From NCBI GenBank assembly GCA_028281325.1, contig JANQKC010000021.1, positions 338,167-402,166 of the forward strand: 64,000 bases of DNA, read 5' to 3'. Below are positions 37,194 through 48,733 of this stretch, piece by piece; position 1 is the stretch's first letter, and each line of letters begins with the position of its first letter. The notes under the pieces were generated by a model, which did no database searches, was not told where the DNA came from, and worked only from the letters and a program-made list of their open reading frames with translations. The DNA comes from Alphaproteobacteria bacterium. Its GTDB lineage: Bacteria > Pseudomonadota > Alphaproteobacteria > UBA8366. Position numbers and translations under genes: made by a program.

Positions 37194-38519
37194 CTATTTT
37201 CCGATGCAGAAATCCCGAAAAATCACGTCGAGCAAATCCTCGACATCGACGGCCCCCGTGATCCGCCCCAGCGCTCGCGTGGCCAGCCGCAAATCTTCCG
37301 CCGCCAGTTCCGGCAGCGTCGCCGCCGCCGCCCGGTCCAGCGCCGCGGCGCAGTCTGTGACCGCCGCCCGGTGGCGCGCCCGGGTCATCAAGGGCGCCGT
37401 CCCGACCGACGCCCGGTCGGCCACCGCCTCGGTCAACCCCTCGACCAGCGCGTCGACCCCCTGCCCGGTCGTCACCGAAACCGGGAAACACCCGAGCCCC
37501 GCCGGCGGCGTCCAATCCGGTTCACCGAGATCGATCTTGTTCAGAACCACCACCGTATCCGCATCCACCACGTCCGCCGCCTCCTTCGCCGCCGACGGGT
37601 CATTCCCGGCGAAGACCGCGATTTTCAAATCGGCGGTCCCGGCCCAACGGCGCGCCCGGCGAATCCCCTCCGCCTCGATCTCGTCGCGCGCCTCCCGCAG
37701 CCCCGCGGTATCTGCCGCCAGCACGGGAAACCCGCCCAGGTCGAGACGCACCTCGATCACGTCCCGCGTGGTCCCGGCGGTCGCCGACACGATGGCTGCG
37801 TCCCGCTGCGCCAAGGCGTTCAAGAGACTGGATTTGCCCGCATTCGGCGGCCCAACGATGGCGACCTGGACGCCCTGGCGCACCCGCTCGCCCCGGCGGC
37901 TGTCGTCGAGATGCGCCGCCATTTCCGCCCGTAGCGCAGAGAGGTCGGGCTCGATTTTCGCGGCGAGGTTTTCCGGCAAATCCTCGTCCGGAAAATCGAT
38001 CGCCGCCTCCAGATGCGCCAAGGCGGGAACCAAGCGCGACCGCCACCCATCGTACAAAGCGCCCAGCGCGCCGTCCGCTTGGCGCAACGCCTGTTTCCGC
38101 TGCGCCTCGGTTTCCGCGTCGATCAGGTCGATCAGCCCTTCCGCGGCGGTCAGGTCCATCTTGCCCGCCAGAACCGCGCGCCGGGTGAATTCCCCGGGTT
38201 CGGCCATCCGCAAATCCGGCAACCGGCTCAGCGCGGCGAACACCGCCGCGAGCACCGCCACGCCGCCATGAATATGCAGTTCGACCACGTCCTCGCCGGT
38301 ATAGCTGGCCGGGCCGGGAAAACGCAGTGCGAGGCCATCGTCCAGCTGCGCGCCGGTCTCGGGGTCGGTCAGCCGGACCCGCGCGGCGCGGCGCGGCGGC
38401 GGCAACGGCGCATCCGACAGCGCCGACAAGGCGGCATCGGCCCCCGCCCCCGACAAACGCAGCACGGCGACACCGGCACGGCCCGCGCCGCTGGTCAAGG
38501 CGTAGATGGTCTCGCTCAT
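37194..38519 (-). CDS. mnmE: tRNA modification GTPase MnmE
   Basis: 441 residues. The N-terminal formyl-THF-binding domain ([20 protein letters not shown]) is followed by a G domain with P-loop [15 protein letters not shown] and NKID, and the terminal CIGK whose Cys is functionally required. It is the partner of MnmG in wobble-uridine modification. First gene of the leftward mnmE-mnmG-rsmG-parA-parB run. Confidence 0.97.
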   Translation of the reverse strand: MSETIYALTSGAGRAGVAVLRLSGAGADAALSALSDAPLPPPRRAARVRLTDPETGAQLDDGLALRFPGPASYTGEDVVELHIHGGVAVLAAVFAALSRLPDLRMAEPGEFTRRAVLAGKMDLTAAEGLIDLIDAETEAQRKQALRQADGALGALYDGWRSRLVPALAHLEAAIDFPDEDLPENLAAKIEPDLSALRAEMAAHLDDSRRGERVRQGVQVAIVGPPNAGKSSLLNALAQRDAAIVSATAGTTRDVIEVRLDLGGFPVLAADTAGLREARDEIEAEGIRRARRWAGTADLKIAVFAGNDPSAAKEAADVVDADTVVVLNKIDLGEPDWTPPAGLGCFPVSVTTGQGVDALVEGLTEAVADRASVGTAPLMTRARHRAAVTDCAAALDRAAAATLPELAAEDLRLATRALGRITGAVDVEDLLDVIFRDFCIGK

Positions 38520-38717
38520 TCCCGGTTCCGACCTCTATTGCATGGCCGCGCGCCCTCGACACGCCGCGCGTTCACTCTACATCCCCTTCATGGGGAGACC
38601 CCGACCGGGGTCCGTCATCGGGTCCGCCCGTCTGGTGCGCGTCCCGGTGCTAAGCTACTGTGCACGCCGCGACGCGGCAACGCATGACCGACCGACGCGG
38701 GGGGAGACCGGGACGAC

Positions 38718-40742
<2,025 letters not shown>

Positions 40743-40744
40743 AG

Positions 40745-41212
40745 ATGCCGTCGCTGACCTTCGACTCGCCGCTCGGCCCCCTCACCCTCATCGAACGGGA
40801 CAACGCCATCGCCGAGCTGCGGTTCGGCGCCGGCGTCACCGAAGATCCCACGGCCTTGTTGCAAGCGGCGGCCGATCAGGTGGCCGGGTATTTCGAAGGC
40901 GAGCGGAAGGATTTCGATCTGCCCTTCGCCGCGCCGGCCACGCCGTTCCAAGAGGCGATGCGCCAGGCGATGCTCGACATCCCCTTCGGCGTCACCCGCA
41001 CATACGGCGAGATCGCCAAGGCGATCGGCATGCCGCCGCAGGCCGTCGGCCAAGGCTGCGGCCAGAACACGATTCCGATCATCGTGCCCTGCCACCGCGT
41101 CGTCGCGGCCGGCGGCAAGCTCGGCGGGTTTTCCGGCGGCGACGGCGCGCCGACCAAGCGCTGGCTGCTCGCCCACGAGGCGCATGACGATCTGTTCGCC
41201 GCCTACCGGTGA
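40745..41212 (+). CDS. ogt: Methylated-DNA-[protein]-cysteine S-methyltransferase
   Basis: 155 residues. The alkyl-acceptor motif is IIVPCHRVV, and the HTH region with the Arg finger equivalent is FGVTRTYGEIAKAIG. It repairs O6-alkylguanine by irreversible transfer to Cys. The C-terminus GGFSGGDGAPTKRWLLAHE is typical. It starts 2 bases after the DUF255 gene, so they are co-transcribed. Confidence 0.92.
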   Translation: MPSLTFDSPLGPLTLIERDNAIAELRFGAGVTEDPTALLQAAADQVAGYFEGERKDFDLPFAAPATPFQEAMRQAMLDIPFGVTRTYGEIAKAIGMPPQAVGQGCGQNTIPIIVPCHRVVAAGGKLGGFSGGDGAPTKRWLLAHEAHDDLFAAYR

Positions 41213-41317
41213 CAAGCCCGTGCGCGCGAGATATTCTGCCGCCGGCCCGACCCCGGATCGGCGGCAGGGAGAGGGACCAGGGAAACCGAGAACCAGGGAA
41301 CACAGGGAAGAGCGATT

Positions 41318-42010
41318 ATGCCAGACATCACCATCAACGGCGCCGACGGCGACTTTTCGGGATATCTCGCGACACCGGCCAGCGGCAGCGGCGGCGGTAT
41401 CCTCGTCATTCAGGAAATCTTCGGCGTGAACAAGGACATGCGCGACCATTGCGACCATCTCGCGTCGCAGGGCTATTTCGCGCTCTGCCCCGACATCTTC
41501 TGGCGGCAGGAGCCGGGTATCCAGCTCACCGACCAGTCGGAAGAGGAATGGGCGCGCGCCTTCGAACTGTATCAAGGCTTCGATGTGCCGAAGGGCGTCG
41601 AGGATCTGAAAGCATCGCTGGCGCATCTGCGCGGGGTCGACGGCTGTAACGGCAAGGCCGGCACGGTCGGCTTCTGCCTCGGCGGTCTGCTGGTCTATCT
41701 GATGGCCGCCGACTCGGATGCCGAGTGCAACGTCTCCTACTATGGCGTCGGCATCGACGAACAGCTCGACAAGGCGTCCGGCATCACCACGCCGACGATC
41801 CTGCATATCGCGGAAGAGGACGGCTTCGTCTCGAAGGAAGCCCAGGCCAAGATCAACGACGGGCTGAAGGGGCATGCACATGTCGCGGTCCATAACTACC
41901 CCGGCGTCGATCATGCTTTCGCGCGCAACAACGGCGTCAACTACGACGCGGCGGCGGCCAAGCTCGCCGACGAGCGCACGCTCGCCTGCTTCAAGGAAAA
42001 CCTCTCCTAA
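41318..42010 (+). CDS. Dienelactone hydrolase family protein
   Basis: 230 residues of alpha/beta-hydrolase fold. The nucleophile Cys sits in GTVGFCLGGLLVY. The acid and base of the triad are expected in the EEDGF and GVDHAFAR regions. Chlorocatechol-type dienelactone hydrolases share this layout, but no aromatic degradation genes accompany it, so the natural substrate is uncertain. Strong ribosome-binding sequence AGGGAAGAG. Confidence 0.88.
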   Translation: MPDITINGADGDFSGYLATPASGSGGGILVIQEIFGVNKDMRDHCDHLASQGYFALCPDIFWRQEPGIQLTDQSEEEWARAFELYQGFDVPKGVEDLKASLAHLRGVDGCNGKAGTVGFCLGGLLVYLMAADSDAECNVSYYGVGIDEQLDKASGITTPTILHIAEEDGFVSKEAQAKINDGLKGHAHVAVHNYPGVDHAFARNNGVNYDAAAAKLADERTLACFKENLS

Positions 42011-42063
42011 ACGCGCCGCGGCCGGGACTATGTCTTTCACAATTCAGAACGGGATTCATTGAA

Positions 42064-43032
42064 ATGCCGCACGCTATCCGCATGCATAAGACGGGAGGGC
42101 CGGACGTCCTCAAGTATGAGGAAGTACCGCTCCAAAACCCCAAGGCCGGGCAAATCCGGATCAAACAAACCGCAATCGGCCTGAACTTCATCGACACCTA
42201 TCACCGCACCGGGCTCTATCCGCTCGACCTCCCGACGACGCTCGGCATGGAGGCGGCCGGCGTCGTCGACGCGGTCGGACGCGGCGTGAAGGGATTGAAG
42301 GAAGGCGACCGGATCGCCTACTGCACGATCCCGGGGTCGTATACGGATATGCGGGTGGTCCCGGCGAACCGCGTCGTCAAGCTGCCCAGTTGGATCAGCG
42401 ACGAACAGGCCGCCGCGATGATGCTGAAAGGGCTGACCGCCGAATACCTGATCCGCCGCACCTACCGCGTGAAGAAAGGCGAGACCGTGGTCTTCCACGC
42501 GGCGGCCGGCGGGGTCGGCTTGATCGCCTGCCAATGGCTCAAGCAGCTCGGCGTCAAGGTGATCGGCACCGTGGGCTCGGAAGCGAAGGCGAAATTGGCG
42601 AAACGCCACGGCTGCACCTACCCGGTGCTGTACAAGAAAGAGAACCTGGTCAAACGGGTCGAGAAGATCACCCGGGGCCAGGGCGTGCCGGTGGTGTATG
42701 ACTCGGTCGGCGCGTCGACCTTCGAGTCCTCGCTCGACTGTCTGGCGCCGCGCGGCATGCTGGTCTCCTTCGGCAACGCATCGGGCCCGATTCCGCCTTT
42801 CGACGCCGGCGTCCTGGCGCAGAAAGGATCGCTGTATCTCACCCGGCCGACACTGATGACCTATGCCGCAGCCGATGACGATCTGCAAAAGGGCGCCCGG
42901 GCGCTGTTCCGCGCGGTCAAGAACGGCGTCAAAATCCGGGTCGATCAGACGTTCAAATTGAAGGACACGGCGAAAGCGCATCGCGCGCTCGAAGGTCGCA
43001 AGACAACGGGATCGACGATCTTGGTTCCGTAA
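42064..43032 (+). CDS. NADPH:quinone oxidoreductase (zeta-crystallin-like MDR)
   Basis: 322 residues. The N-terminal MDR domain has GLNFIDTYHRTGLYP, the QOR signature. The nucleotide fold is VVFHAAAGGVGLIACQ with the AAxGGVG motif of quinone oxidoreductases, and no zinc ligands are seen. It probably reduces quinones or reactive enones. It ends the plus-strand group and is followed by a clear terminator. Confidence 0.92.
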   Translation: MPHAIRMHKTGGPDVLKYEEVPLQNPKAGQIRIKQTAIGLNFIDTYHRTGLYPLDLPTTLGMEAAGVVDAVGRGVKGLKEGDRIAYCTIPGSYTDMRVVPANRVVKLPSWISDEQAAAMMLKGLTAEYLIRRTYRVKKGETVVFHAAAGGVGLIACQWLKQLGVKVIGTVGSEAKAKLAKRHGCTYPVLYKKENLVKRVEKITRGQGVPVVYDSVGASTFESSLDCLAPRGMLVSFGNASGPIPPFDAGVLAQKGSLYLTRPTLMTYAAADDDLQKGARALFRAVKNGVKIRVDQTFKLKDTAKAHRALEGRKTTGSTILVP

Positions 43033-43053
43033 CCGTCATTTCGTCGACGGCCG

Positions 43054-43083
43054 AAGGCGGGGTCTTTGCGATCCCGCCTTTTT
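43054..43083 (+). terminator. Intrinsic terminator after quinone oxidoreductase
   Basis: Stem AAGGCGGG/CCCGCCTT (8 bp) with an 11-base loop runs into a T-tract (TTTTT including the arm end), 22 bases after the stop codon. Confidence 0.85.
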
Positions 43084-43102
43084 CATGCTCTTTTGATGCC
43101 GT

Positions 43103-43204
43103 GAATTAAAAATCGACCCGTGGTCCCGTCGGTATTTTTAATTCCAACACCCACCAGGTCGAATCGCCCATCTAGTGGTCTATACGACAACTTACCACTA
43201 GATG
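43103..43204. repeat. Two perfect 11-bp AT-rich inverted repeats in the qor-rho gap
   Basis: Pair 1: GAATTAAAAAT (43103-43113) and its complement (43134-43144), spacer 20. Pair 2: CATCTAGTGGT (43169-43179) and its complement (43194-43204), spacer 14. No T-tracts follow, so they look more like protein-binding operators than terminators. They lie in the 318-base gap between convergent qor and rho, which otherwise holds only the two terminators. Confidence 0.55.
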
Positions 43205-43268
43205 TGCGCCGATTTAACTGCATGTGAAGGTAAACAATCGGAAGCGACCGGAAATCAAGGCCTTGCCG

Positions 43269-43307
43269 AAACGCAACGCGCCGGCGGGAACGGATCCTGC
43301 CGGCGCG
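43269..43307 (-). terminator. Probable rho-gene terminator
   Basis: On the minus strand a 9-bp stem CGCGCCGGC/GCCGGCGCG (plus-strand 43299-43307 and 43277-43285) with a 13-base loop is followed by TTGCGTTT. It is downstream of the rho stop codon. Confidence 0.6.
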
Positions 43308-43350
43308 GTTGTCGGTGTCGTTTTGAGCGGGAAGCCCGCTATCAGTTCCC

Positions 43351-44634
43351 CTACTGATTCATCGAGTCGAAGAAGTCGTTGTTGTTCTTCGAATGCTTCA
43401 GCTTCTCCAGCAGGAACTCCATCGCGTCGGTCAGGCCCATCGGCAACAGGATGCGGCGTAGCACCCACATCTTCGACAGGGTGGCCTTGTCGACGAGCAG
43501 TTCTTCCTTCCGGGTGCCGGATTTCTGGATATCGATCGCCGGGAAGGTCCGCTTGTCCGACAGCTTGCGGTCGAGCACGATTTCCGAGTTGCCGGTGCCC
43601 TTGAACTCCTCGAAGATTACCTCGTCCATCCGGCTGCCGGTATCGATCAACGCGGTCGCGATGATGGTCAGCGACCCGCCCTCTTCGATATTCCGCGCCG
43701 CGCCGAAGAACCGTTTCGGCCGCTGCAGGGCGTTGGCGTCCACGCCGCCGGTCAGCACCTTGCCCGAACTCGGCACCACGGTGTTGTAGGCACGCGCCAA
43801 GCGGGTGATCGAATCCAACAGGATCACCACGTCGCGCTTATGTTCGACCAGACGCTTCGCCTTTTGAATCACCATCTCGGCGACCTGCACGTGACGCACC
43901 GCCGGTTCGTCGAAGGTGGAGCTGACGACCTCGCCCTTCACCGACCGGTCCATATCCGTCACTTCCTCGGGCCGCTCATCGATCAGCAGCACGATGAGAT
44001 AGACCTCGGGATGGTTCGAGGTGATCGCATGCGCGATATTCTGCATGATCACCGTCTTACCCGTGCGCGGCTGGGCGACGATCAACCCGCGCTGCCCCTT
44101 ACCGATCGGCGCGACCAATTCGATCACCCGGCAGGTCTGATCCTGTTTCTTCCCGTCGACCTTGGGATCATCGATCTCCAGACCGAGTTTCTCGTCGGGA
44201 TACAAGGGCGTCAGGTTATCGAAGTTGATGCGGTGCCGAACGTGTTCAGGGTCGTCGAAATTGACCTTGTTCACCTTCAGCAACGCAAAGTATCGCTCAC
44301 CGTCTTTCGGCGCGCGGATCGTGCCTTCGACCGTATCGCCGGTTCGCAGGCCGAACCGCCGCACTTGACTGGGGCTGACATAGATATCGTCGGGTCCGGG
44401 AAGGTAGTTCGATTCCGGTGACCGCAGGAAACCGAAACCGTCTTGAAGCACTTCGAGAACACCATCGCCGGTGATAGGAACATCCTGTTCGGCCAATTCC
44501 TTGAGAATGGCGAACATCATGTCCTGCTTGCGCAGGGTACTGGCGTTCTCGATCTCCAGTTCTTCTGCTATTCCGAGAAGTTCGGCCGGAGCCTTCTGCT
44601 TCAGGTCGTGAAGGTGAACATCATCAAATTTCAT
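43351..44634 (-). CDS. rho: Transcription termination factor Rho
   Basis: 427 residues, normal length. The N-terminal helix bundle and OSB RNA-binding domain ([22 protein letters not shown]) are followed by a RecA-like motor: P-loop VAQPRTGKT, Walker [19 protein letters not shown] loops [19 protein letters not shown]. It is a hexameric RNA helicase. The gene follows hemJ after 280 bases. Confidence 0.98.
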   Translation of the reverse strand: MKFDDVHLHDLKQKAPAELLGIAEELEIENASTLRKQDMMFAILKELAEQDVPITGDGVLEVLQDGFGFLRSPESNYLPGPDDIYVSPSQVRRFGLRTGDTVEGTIRAPKDGERYFALLKVNKVNFDDPEHVRHRINFDNLTPLYPDEKLGLEIDDPKVDGKKQDQTCRVIELVAPIGKGQRGLIVAQPRTGKTVIMQNIAHAITSNHPEVYLIVLLIDERPEEVTDMDRSVKGEVVSSTFDEPAVRHVQVAEMVIQKAKRLVEHKRDVVILLDSITRLARAYNTVVPSSGKVLTGGVDANALQRPKRFFGAARNIEEGGSLTIIATALIDTGSRMDEVIFEEFKGTGNSEIVLDRKLSDKRTFPAIDIQKSGTRKEELLVDKATLSKMWVLRRILLPMGLTDAMEFLLEKLKHSKNNNDFFDSMNQ

Positions 44635-44914
44635 GGATCTGCCGCTATGTGAAGCCTGTGCGGAACTTGGATTTCGCTTTTTATAAAGAAGGTTCCGCCT
44701 ATGGCGGGAAACCGTCGTTCTTTGTCGGAAATCGTATCGTTGGGAGACGGTTCGATGCGGGGTCTTATCGTTTCAACGTTCAGGTTCACCAAACGCCGGC
44801 GAAGCGATACCGCTAACCGTTTCGCGAACTATACCCAAAAGTATGTCGCGGACAAGCACTATATCCCAAAAATCGTAAATATTTCTTTATCGTCATCGGC
44901 CTCGCGGAAAGCCT
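44635..44914. other. rho leader / hemJ-rho intergenic
   Basis: 280 bases without a gene. An inverted repeat GCGGAAC (44660-44666) / GTTCCGC (44692-44698) and a small CCGCC-TAT-GGCGG hairpin lie just upstream of rho on its transcribed side. The remainder is unusually AT-rich for the window. Rho leaders are often autoregulated, which could apply here, but no specific element can be shown. Confidence 0.35.
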
Positions 44915-45343
44915 CTAGAACGGCTGGACGATTACCAGCACGACGATAGCGATCATCAGAACGGTCGGCACTTCATTGGCGATGCGATAGAACTTCGCGC
45001 TGCGGGTATTTCGGTCGGCTTCGAAATCCTTCCGCCACAACGCCATCGAATGATGCGCTACCGTTAACGCGCCGATCAGGACCAGCTTGGCGATCATCCA
45101 TGGCTCGGTCCAGGTTTCGCTGAGATACAGCATCCAAAACCCGAAGACATAAGCGGCGATCATCGCGGGATTCATGATCGCGCGCAGCAGCCGGCGCTCC
45201 ATCACCTTGAAGGTCTCCGACATATCCGACCCCGGCTCGGCGTCGCAATGATAAACGTATAAGCGCGGCAGATAGAGCAGGCCGGCCATCCACGCGATGA
45301 CGCTGATCAAATGCAGCGCCTTTATCCATTGATAAATTTCCAT
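44915..45343 (-). CDS. hemJ: Protoporphyrinogen IX oxidase HemJ
   Basis: 142 residues with four predicted membrane helices. The N-terminal WIKALHLISVIAWMAGLLYLPRLYVYH contains the conserved histidine and arginine positions of HemJ (shown in parts: KALHLISVIAWMAGLLYLPR). The late helix-loop has KLVLIGALTVAHH. It oxidises protoporphyrinogen IX, the step before ferrochelatase encoded just upstream (15 bases), so hemE-hemH-hemJ are one unit. Confidence 0.93.
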   Translation of the reverse strand: MEIYQWIKALHLISVIAWMAGLLYLPRLYVYHCDAEPGSDMSETFKVMERRLLRAIMNPAMIAAYVFGFWMLYLSETWTEPWMIAKLVLIGALTVAHHSMALWRKDFEADRNTRSAKFYRIANEVPTVLMIAIVVLVIVQPF

Positions 45344-45358
45344 CGTCCGCCCCTCCCC

Positions 45359-46426
45359 TTAGCCGAGCCGTGCATAGGCGCAACGCTGCCGGTCGCCGGG
45401 ACAGAACCGATTGCCGCCGGCCGCGCATACGCCGTTGACCGACCGCCGTGTCTCATTGACCAGATCCGCAAGACCCGTGATGAAGAACGGATCGCTGGAA
45501 ACGGTCGGCACCCGTTCATACCCCGGCACACCGGCTTCCTCGGCCAGCTCGCGATATTCGATATCCAATTCGACCAGCGTCTCGGAATGTTCCGAAACGA
45601 AGGCGATCGGCATGACCATCAACGGCACGCCCTCTTTTCCGGCGCGCCGTATCTCATCCTCCGTATACGGCTTGATCCACTCCAACGGACCGACACGGCT
45701 CTGATAGCATACGGTCCAATCGAATTTCTCGTCCGGCAAAGCGTCCACGATGGCCGACGCCGTCTGCTCCACTTGAAACTGATAGGGATCACCGCCGTCG
45801 ATCACCTTCTGCGGCAGGCCATGCGCTGAGAACAGAACCCGCGGTCGCCTACCGGCCGGCACCGTATGAAGCGACTGCCGCAGCAATCCTGCCGACGCCT
45901 TGACGAATCCGTCCAGCACCGGATAACAGCAGACCGTTGCCGTCGGCACGGCGAGATTTGCTTTCTTCGCCGCCTGCCGCCAGGCCCGAATGGAAGACTC
46001 CGTCGTCGTGGTTGAGTACTGCGGATAAAGGGGCAACAGCAGGATGCGGTCCGGCTTCCAGGCCTGCACCTCAGCCACCGCTTCTTCGGTCAATGGATGC
46101 CAATAACGCATGGCGATAAAACACCGAACCTCGGCCGCACCGCCGGCGCCCGCGCGGCATCCTTTCGCGACAACGGCGTCCCGCAGCGCATCGGCTTGCG
46201 CCTCGGTATTCGCCAAGAGCGGCGACCCGCCTCCCAGCATTTCATAGATTTCCTGTGCGATCGGCGCGCGGCGGCTCGAAATCAGCTTGGCGATCACCCA
46301 CCGCAACGGTTGCGGCAGATTGATGATCGCCGGGTCGTTGAACAGATTGAACAGGAACGGCTGAACCGACTCCAACCGGTCGGGTCCGCCCAGATTGAAC
46401 AGCACGACTGCCAGCCGGTCGCTCAT
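45359..46426 (-). CDS. hemH: Ferrochelatase
   Basis: 355 residues. The N-terminus VVLFNLGGPD and the catalytic His region VLFSAHGLPQKVIDGGDPY are diagnostic. Downstream are CYQSRVGPLEWIKPYTEDEI and the acidic metal-path FVSEHSETLVELDIE. A C-terminal extension has the four-cysteine-like spacing CAAGGNRFCPGDRQRC (three Cys), which might hold a 2Fe-2S cluster in some ferrochelatases. It inserts ferrous iron into protoporphyrin IX. Overlaps hemE by 4 bases. Confidence 0.96.
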   Translation of the reverse strand: MSDRLAVVLFNLGGPDRLESVQPFLFNLFNDPAIINLPQPLRWVIAKLISSRRAPIAQEIYEMLGGGSPLLANTEAQADALRDAVVAKGCRAGAGGAAEVRCFIAMRYWHPLTEEAVAEVQAWKPDRILLLPLYPQYSTTTTESSIRAWRQAAKKANLAVPTATVCCYPVLDGFVKASAGLLRQSLHTVPAGRRPRVLFSAHGLPQKVIDGGDPYQFQVEQTASAIVDALPDEKFDWTVCYQSRVGPLEWIKPYTEDEIRRAGKEGVPLMVMPIAFVSEHSETLVELDIEYRELAEEAGVPGYERVPTVSSDPFFITGLADLVNETRRSVNGVCAAGGNRFCPGDRQRCAYARLG

Positions 46427-47472
46427 CCCCGGCGGTTCCGGACATGCTCGACCAATTCCGTCACATGATCCGGCGGCGTTTCCTTGATCACGCCATGGCC
46501 AAGATTGAAGATCATCGGGCCGTCCCCCAATGCATCCAAGATACGGTCGGTCGCATCCAACATCTTGGTCCCACCCGCCAGAAGATAAACCGGATCCAGA
46601 TTACCTTGCACCGGCAGCTTCGGTTGCAAGGCATCGCGGGCCCAGGCCACCGGCACCACGCTGTCGAGACCCACCGCCGTGATCCCGGTCTTCGCCGCGT
46701 AGTCGGAATAGCGCAGCCCGGCACCGCGCGGAAAACCGATGATCGGAACGGTCGGATGCGTCTCGCGCAACGACGCGACGATGCGCGCCGTCGGTTCGAT
46801 GATCCATTTCTCGAAGGCCCCGTCCGGCAGAACGCCGGCATGGCTGTCGAAGATCTGTACCGCATCGGCGCCGGCGGCGACCTGACGCGACAGATGCTCG
46901 GCCGTCGCCACGACCAGCAAATCCATCAACTGTCCGAACCCGTCGGGATCGGTCAGCGCCCAGGACTTGATCGCATGGAAATCGCGGCTCGTGCCGCCCT
47001 CGACCATATAGGCCGCGACGGTCCAGGGCGCGCCGGCAAAGCCGATCAATGCCGTTTCCGCCGGCAGGGCCTCGCGGATGCGGCCCACCGCTTCGTAGAC
47101 CGGTTCCAACGGTCCCGACGACGACTGCATGGCCGTGACGGACAACGCGGACAATTCAACCGCGCTGCGGATCGGTGGCAGTTTCGGTCCTTGGCCCTCG
47201 ACGAACCGCACGTCCTGCCCCAAACCGTGCGGCACGACCAGGATATCGGAAAACAAGATGGCGGCATCGAACCCGAAACGCCGGATCGGTTGCAGGGTCA
47301 CTTCGGTCGCGTGTTCCGGGGAATAACAGAGGTCCAGAAAGCTCCCGACCTCGGCGCGAATTTTTCGATACTCGGCAAGATAACGGCCGGCCTGACGCAT
47401 CAGCCAGATCGGCGGCGACCTGCCGGTTTCACCGTTCAGCACATTGAGAAAGGATTTGTTATCTGTTGTCAC
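46423..47472 (-). CDS. hemE: Uroporphyrinogen decarboxylase
   Basis: 349 residues, GTG start at 47472. The signature near the N-terminus is PIWLMRQAGRYLAEYR, followed by LDLCYSPEHATEVTLQP, the catalytic-Asp region AAILFSDILVVP and a late LGHGVIKETPP. It decarboxylates uroporphyrinogen III to coproporphyrinogen III. hemE next to the origin region is the Caulobacter-type arrangement. Confidence 0.97.
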   Translation of the reverse strand: MTTDNKSFLNVLNGETGRSPPIWLMRQAGRYLAEYRKIRAEVGSFLDLCYSPEHATEVTLQPIRRFGFDAAILFSDILVVPHGLGQDVRFVEGQGPKLPPIRSAVELSALSVTAMQSSSGPLEPVYEAVGRIREALPAETALIGFAGAPWTVAAYMVEGGTSRDFHAIKSWALTDPDGFGQLMDLLVVATAEHLSRQVAAGADAVQIFDSHAGVLPDGAFEKWIIEPTARIVASLRETHPTVPIIGFPRGAGLRYSDYAAKTGITAVGLDSVVPVAWARDALQPKLPVQGNLDPVYLLAGGTKMLDATDRILDALGDGPMIFNLGHGVIKETPPDHVTELVEHVRNRRG

Positions 47473-47902
47473 GGATACATACCGGTTGGACGAATTCGGC
47501 GGAGCATAGATTTTCCCTTCCCTACCATATTAAATTTTAAAAGTAATGTTGTAGTAGTAGTGCTGCGGTGAATAACGGGGATCACCGTTCGCCACATCCT
47601 ATCCCCACCAAGCTGTGCATGATTAAACGGCTTGTGTATAAGCGGTCTCACGGTGGGTCGTCGCTCAGTCAAATAGGCGAGTCGGATGTGACGTGAATGA
47701 CGGGCACAACTTCATCGCGGACTCCGTCATCCGCGTTCTTCCGGATGGTGGGTAAGAGTTATACGGAATCGGAAACCATGTGCGTGAAGAGTCGGGCATC
47801 GCAAACACAAATCCGGTTCCAGGACGAAGCCGATGTTATTCAGATTCGATCAACAGGGTTTAGGCGCAGGTGGATGTGAGTGAACAGGTCGACGGGCAAG
47901 CG
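47473..47902. other. Predicted chromosomal replication origin (oriC)
   Basis: 430 bases between divergent hemE and ppsR, the position of Cori in Caulobacter. On the minus strand, a near-consensus DnaA box TTATTCACC (47575-47567) is followed by a GC-rich spacer, then three CTA trinucleotides (47560-47552), then an AT-rich tract (47550-47527). That order matches the DnaA-box/DnaA-trio/unwinding element described for bacterial origins. A perfect TTATACACA box (complement of 47633-47641) and a one-mismatch box (47614-47622) lie nearby. Promoters for both flanking genes must also be here. Confidence 0.65.
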
Positions 47903-48733
47903 ATGACCAAGCAGTTTCATCTTCACCTAGTGTCGGATGCGACCGGGGAAACGATTCATAGTGTCGCACGGGCGTGCCTGTCGCAGTTCGAAGGGGTCGA
48001 GCCGCACGAACACCATTGGACGCTGGTCCGCACCACGGGTCATGTGGAAAAGGTGCTGTCCAGCGTCACCGATCATCCCGGCGTCGTGATGTTCACCATC
48101 GTCAACGACAGTCTGCGGACGGCGCTGCAGGATGGCTGCCGTACGCTCGGCGTGCCGTGCATTCCCGTTCTGGATCCGGTCATCGCGACGCTCGGGGCCT
48201 ATCTCGGGTTGGAAAGCCAGGGTGAAGCCGGCCGTCAGCACGTGCTGGATGCGCATTACTTCGAACGGATCGACGCCATGACTTACGCGTTGAATCACGA
48301 TGACGGCCAAGGCGTCTGGAATCTGCACAACGCCGACATCATTCTCGTCGGCGTGTCGCGCACGTCGAAGACGCCGACCTCGATGTACGTGGCGAATCGC
48401 GGCTACAAGGTCGCGAACGTGCCGTTGGTGCCCGGCGTCGATCCGCCGGCGGAGCTTTTTGCCCTGGATAAGGAAACCGGTCCCGTCATCATCGGCTTGA
48501 CGAAGACCCCGGAACGGTTGATCCAACTGCGCAAGAACCGCTTGCGGCAGTTATCGCAAGAGGACGATACCGACTACGTGCATCCGGAAACCGTGCGCGA
48601 AGAGGTGGCCAACGCGCGCCGGCTTTTCACCAAGAACAACTGGCCGGTGGTCGACGTGACGCGCCGCTCGATCGAGGAAACCGCCGCCGCCATTTTGCAG
48701 CGCTATGAAAGGATCCGTCGAAACAATGAGTGA
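47903..48733 (+). CDS. ppsR: Pyruvate/phosphate or pyruvate/water dikinase regulatory protein (DUF299)
   Basis: 276 residues from ATG 47903; a GTG at 47870 would add 11. The N-terminus FHLHLVSDATGETI is the family signature and ILVGVSRTSKTPTSMY is its P-loop-like site. It is a bifunctional kinase/pyrophosphorylase controlling PEP synthase or PPDK. In alphaproteobacteria it flanks the origin opposite hemE. Its 3' end overlaps maf by 8 bases. Confidence 0.93.
   Translation: MTKQFHLHLVSDATGETIHSVARACLSQFEGVEPHEHHWTLVRTTGHVEKVLSSVTDHPGVVMFTIVNDSLRTALQDGCRTLGVPCIPVLDPVIATLGAYLGLESQGEAGRQHVLDAHYFERIDAMTYALNHDDGQGVWNLHNADIILVGVSRTSKTPTSMYVANRGYKVANVPLVPGVDPPAELFALDKETGPVIIGLTKTPERLIQLRKNRLRQLSQEDDTDYVHPETVREEVANARRLFTKNNWPVVDVTRRSIEETAAAILQRYERIRRNNE

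Noticed and set aside
47531..47540. CtrA site in the AT-rich part of the origin
   Set aside because: The two TTAA half-sites are separated by 3 bases rather than 7, so the consensus spacing is not met.
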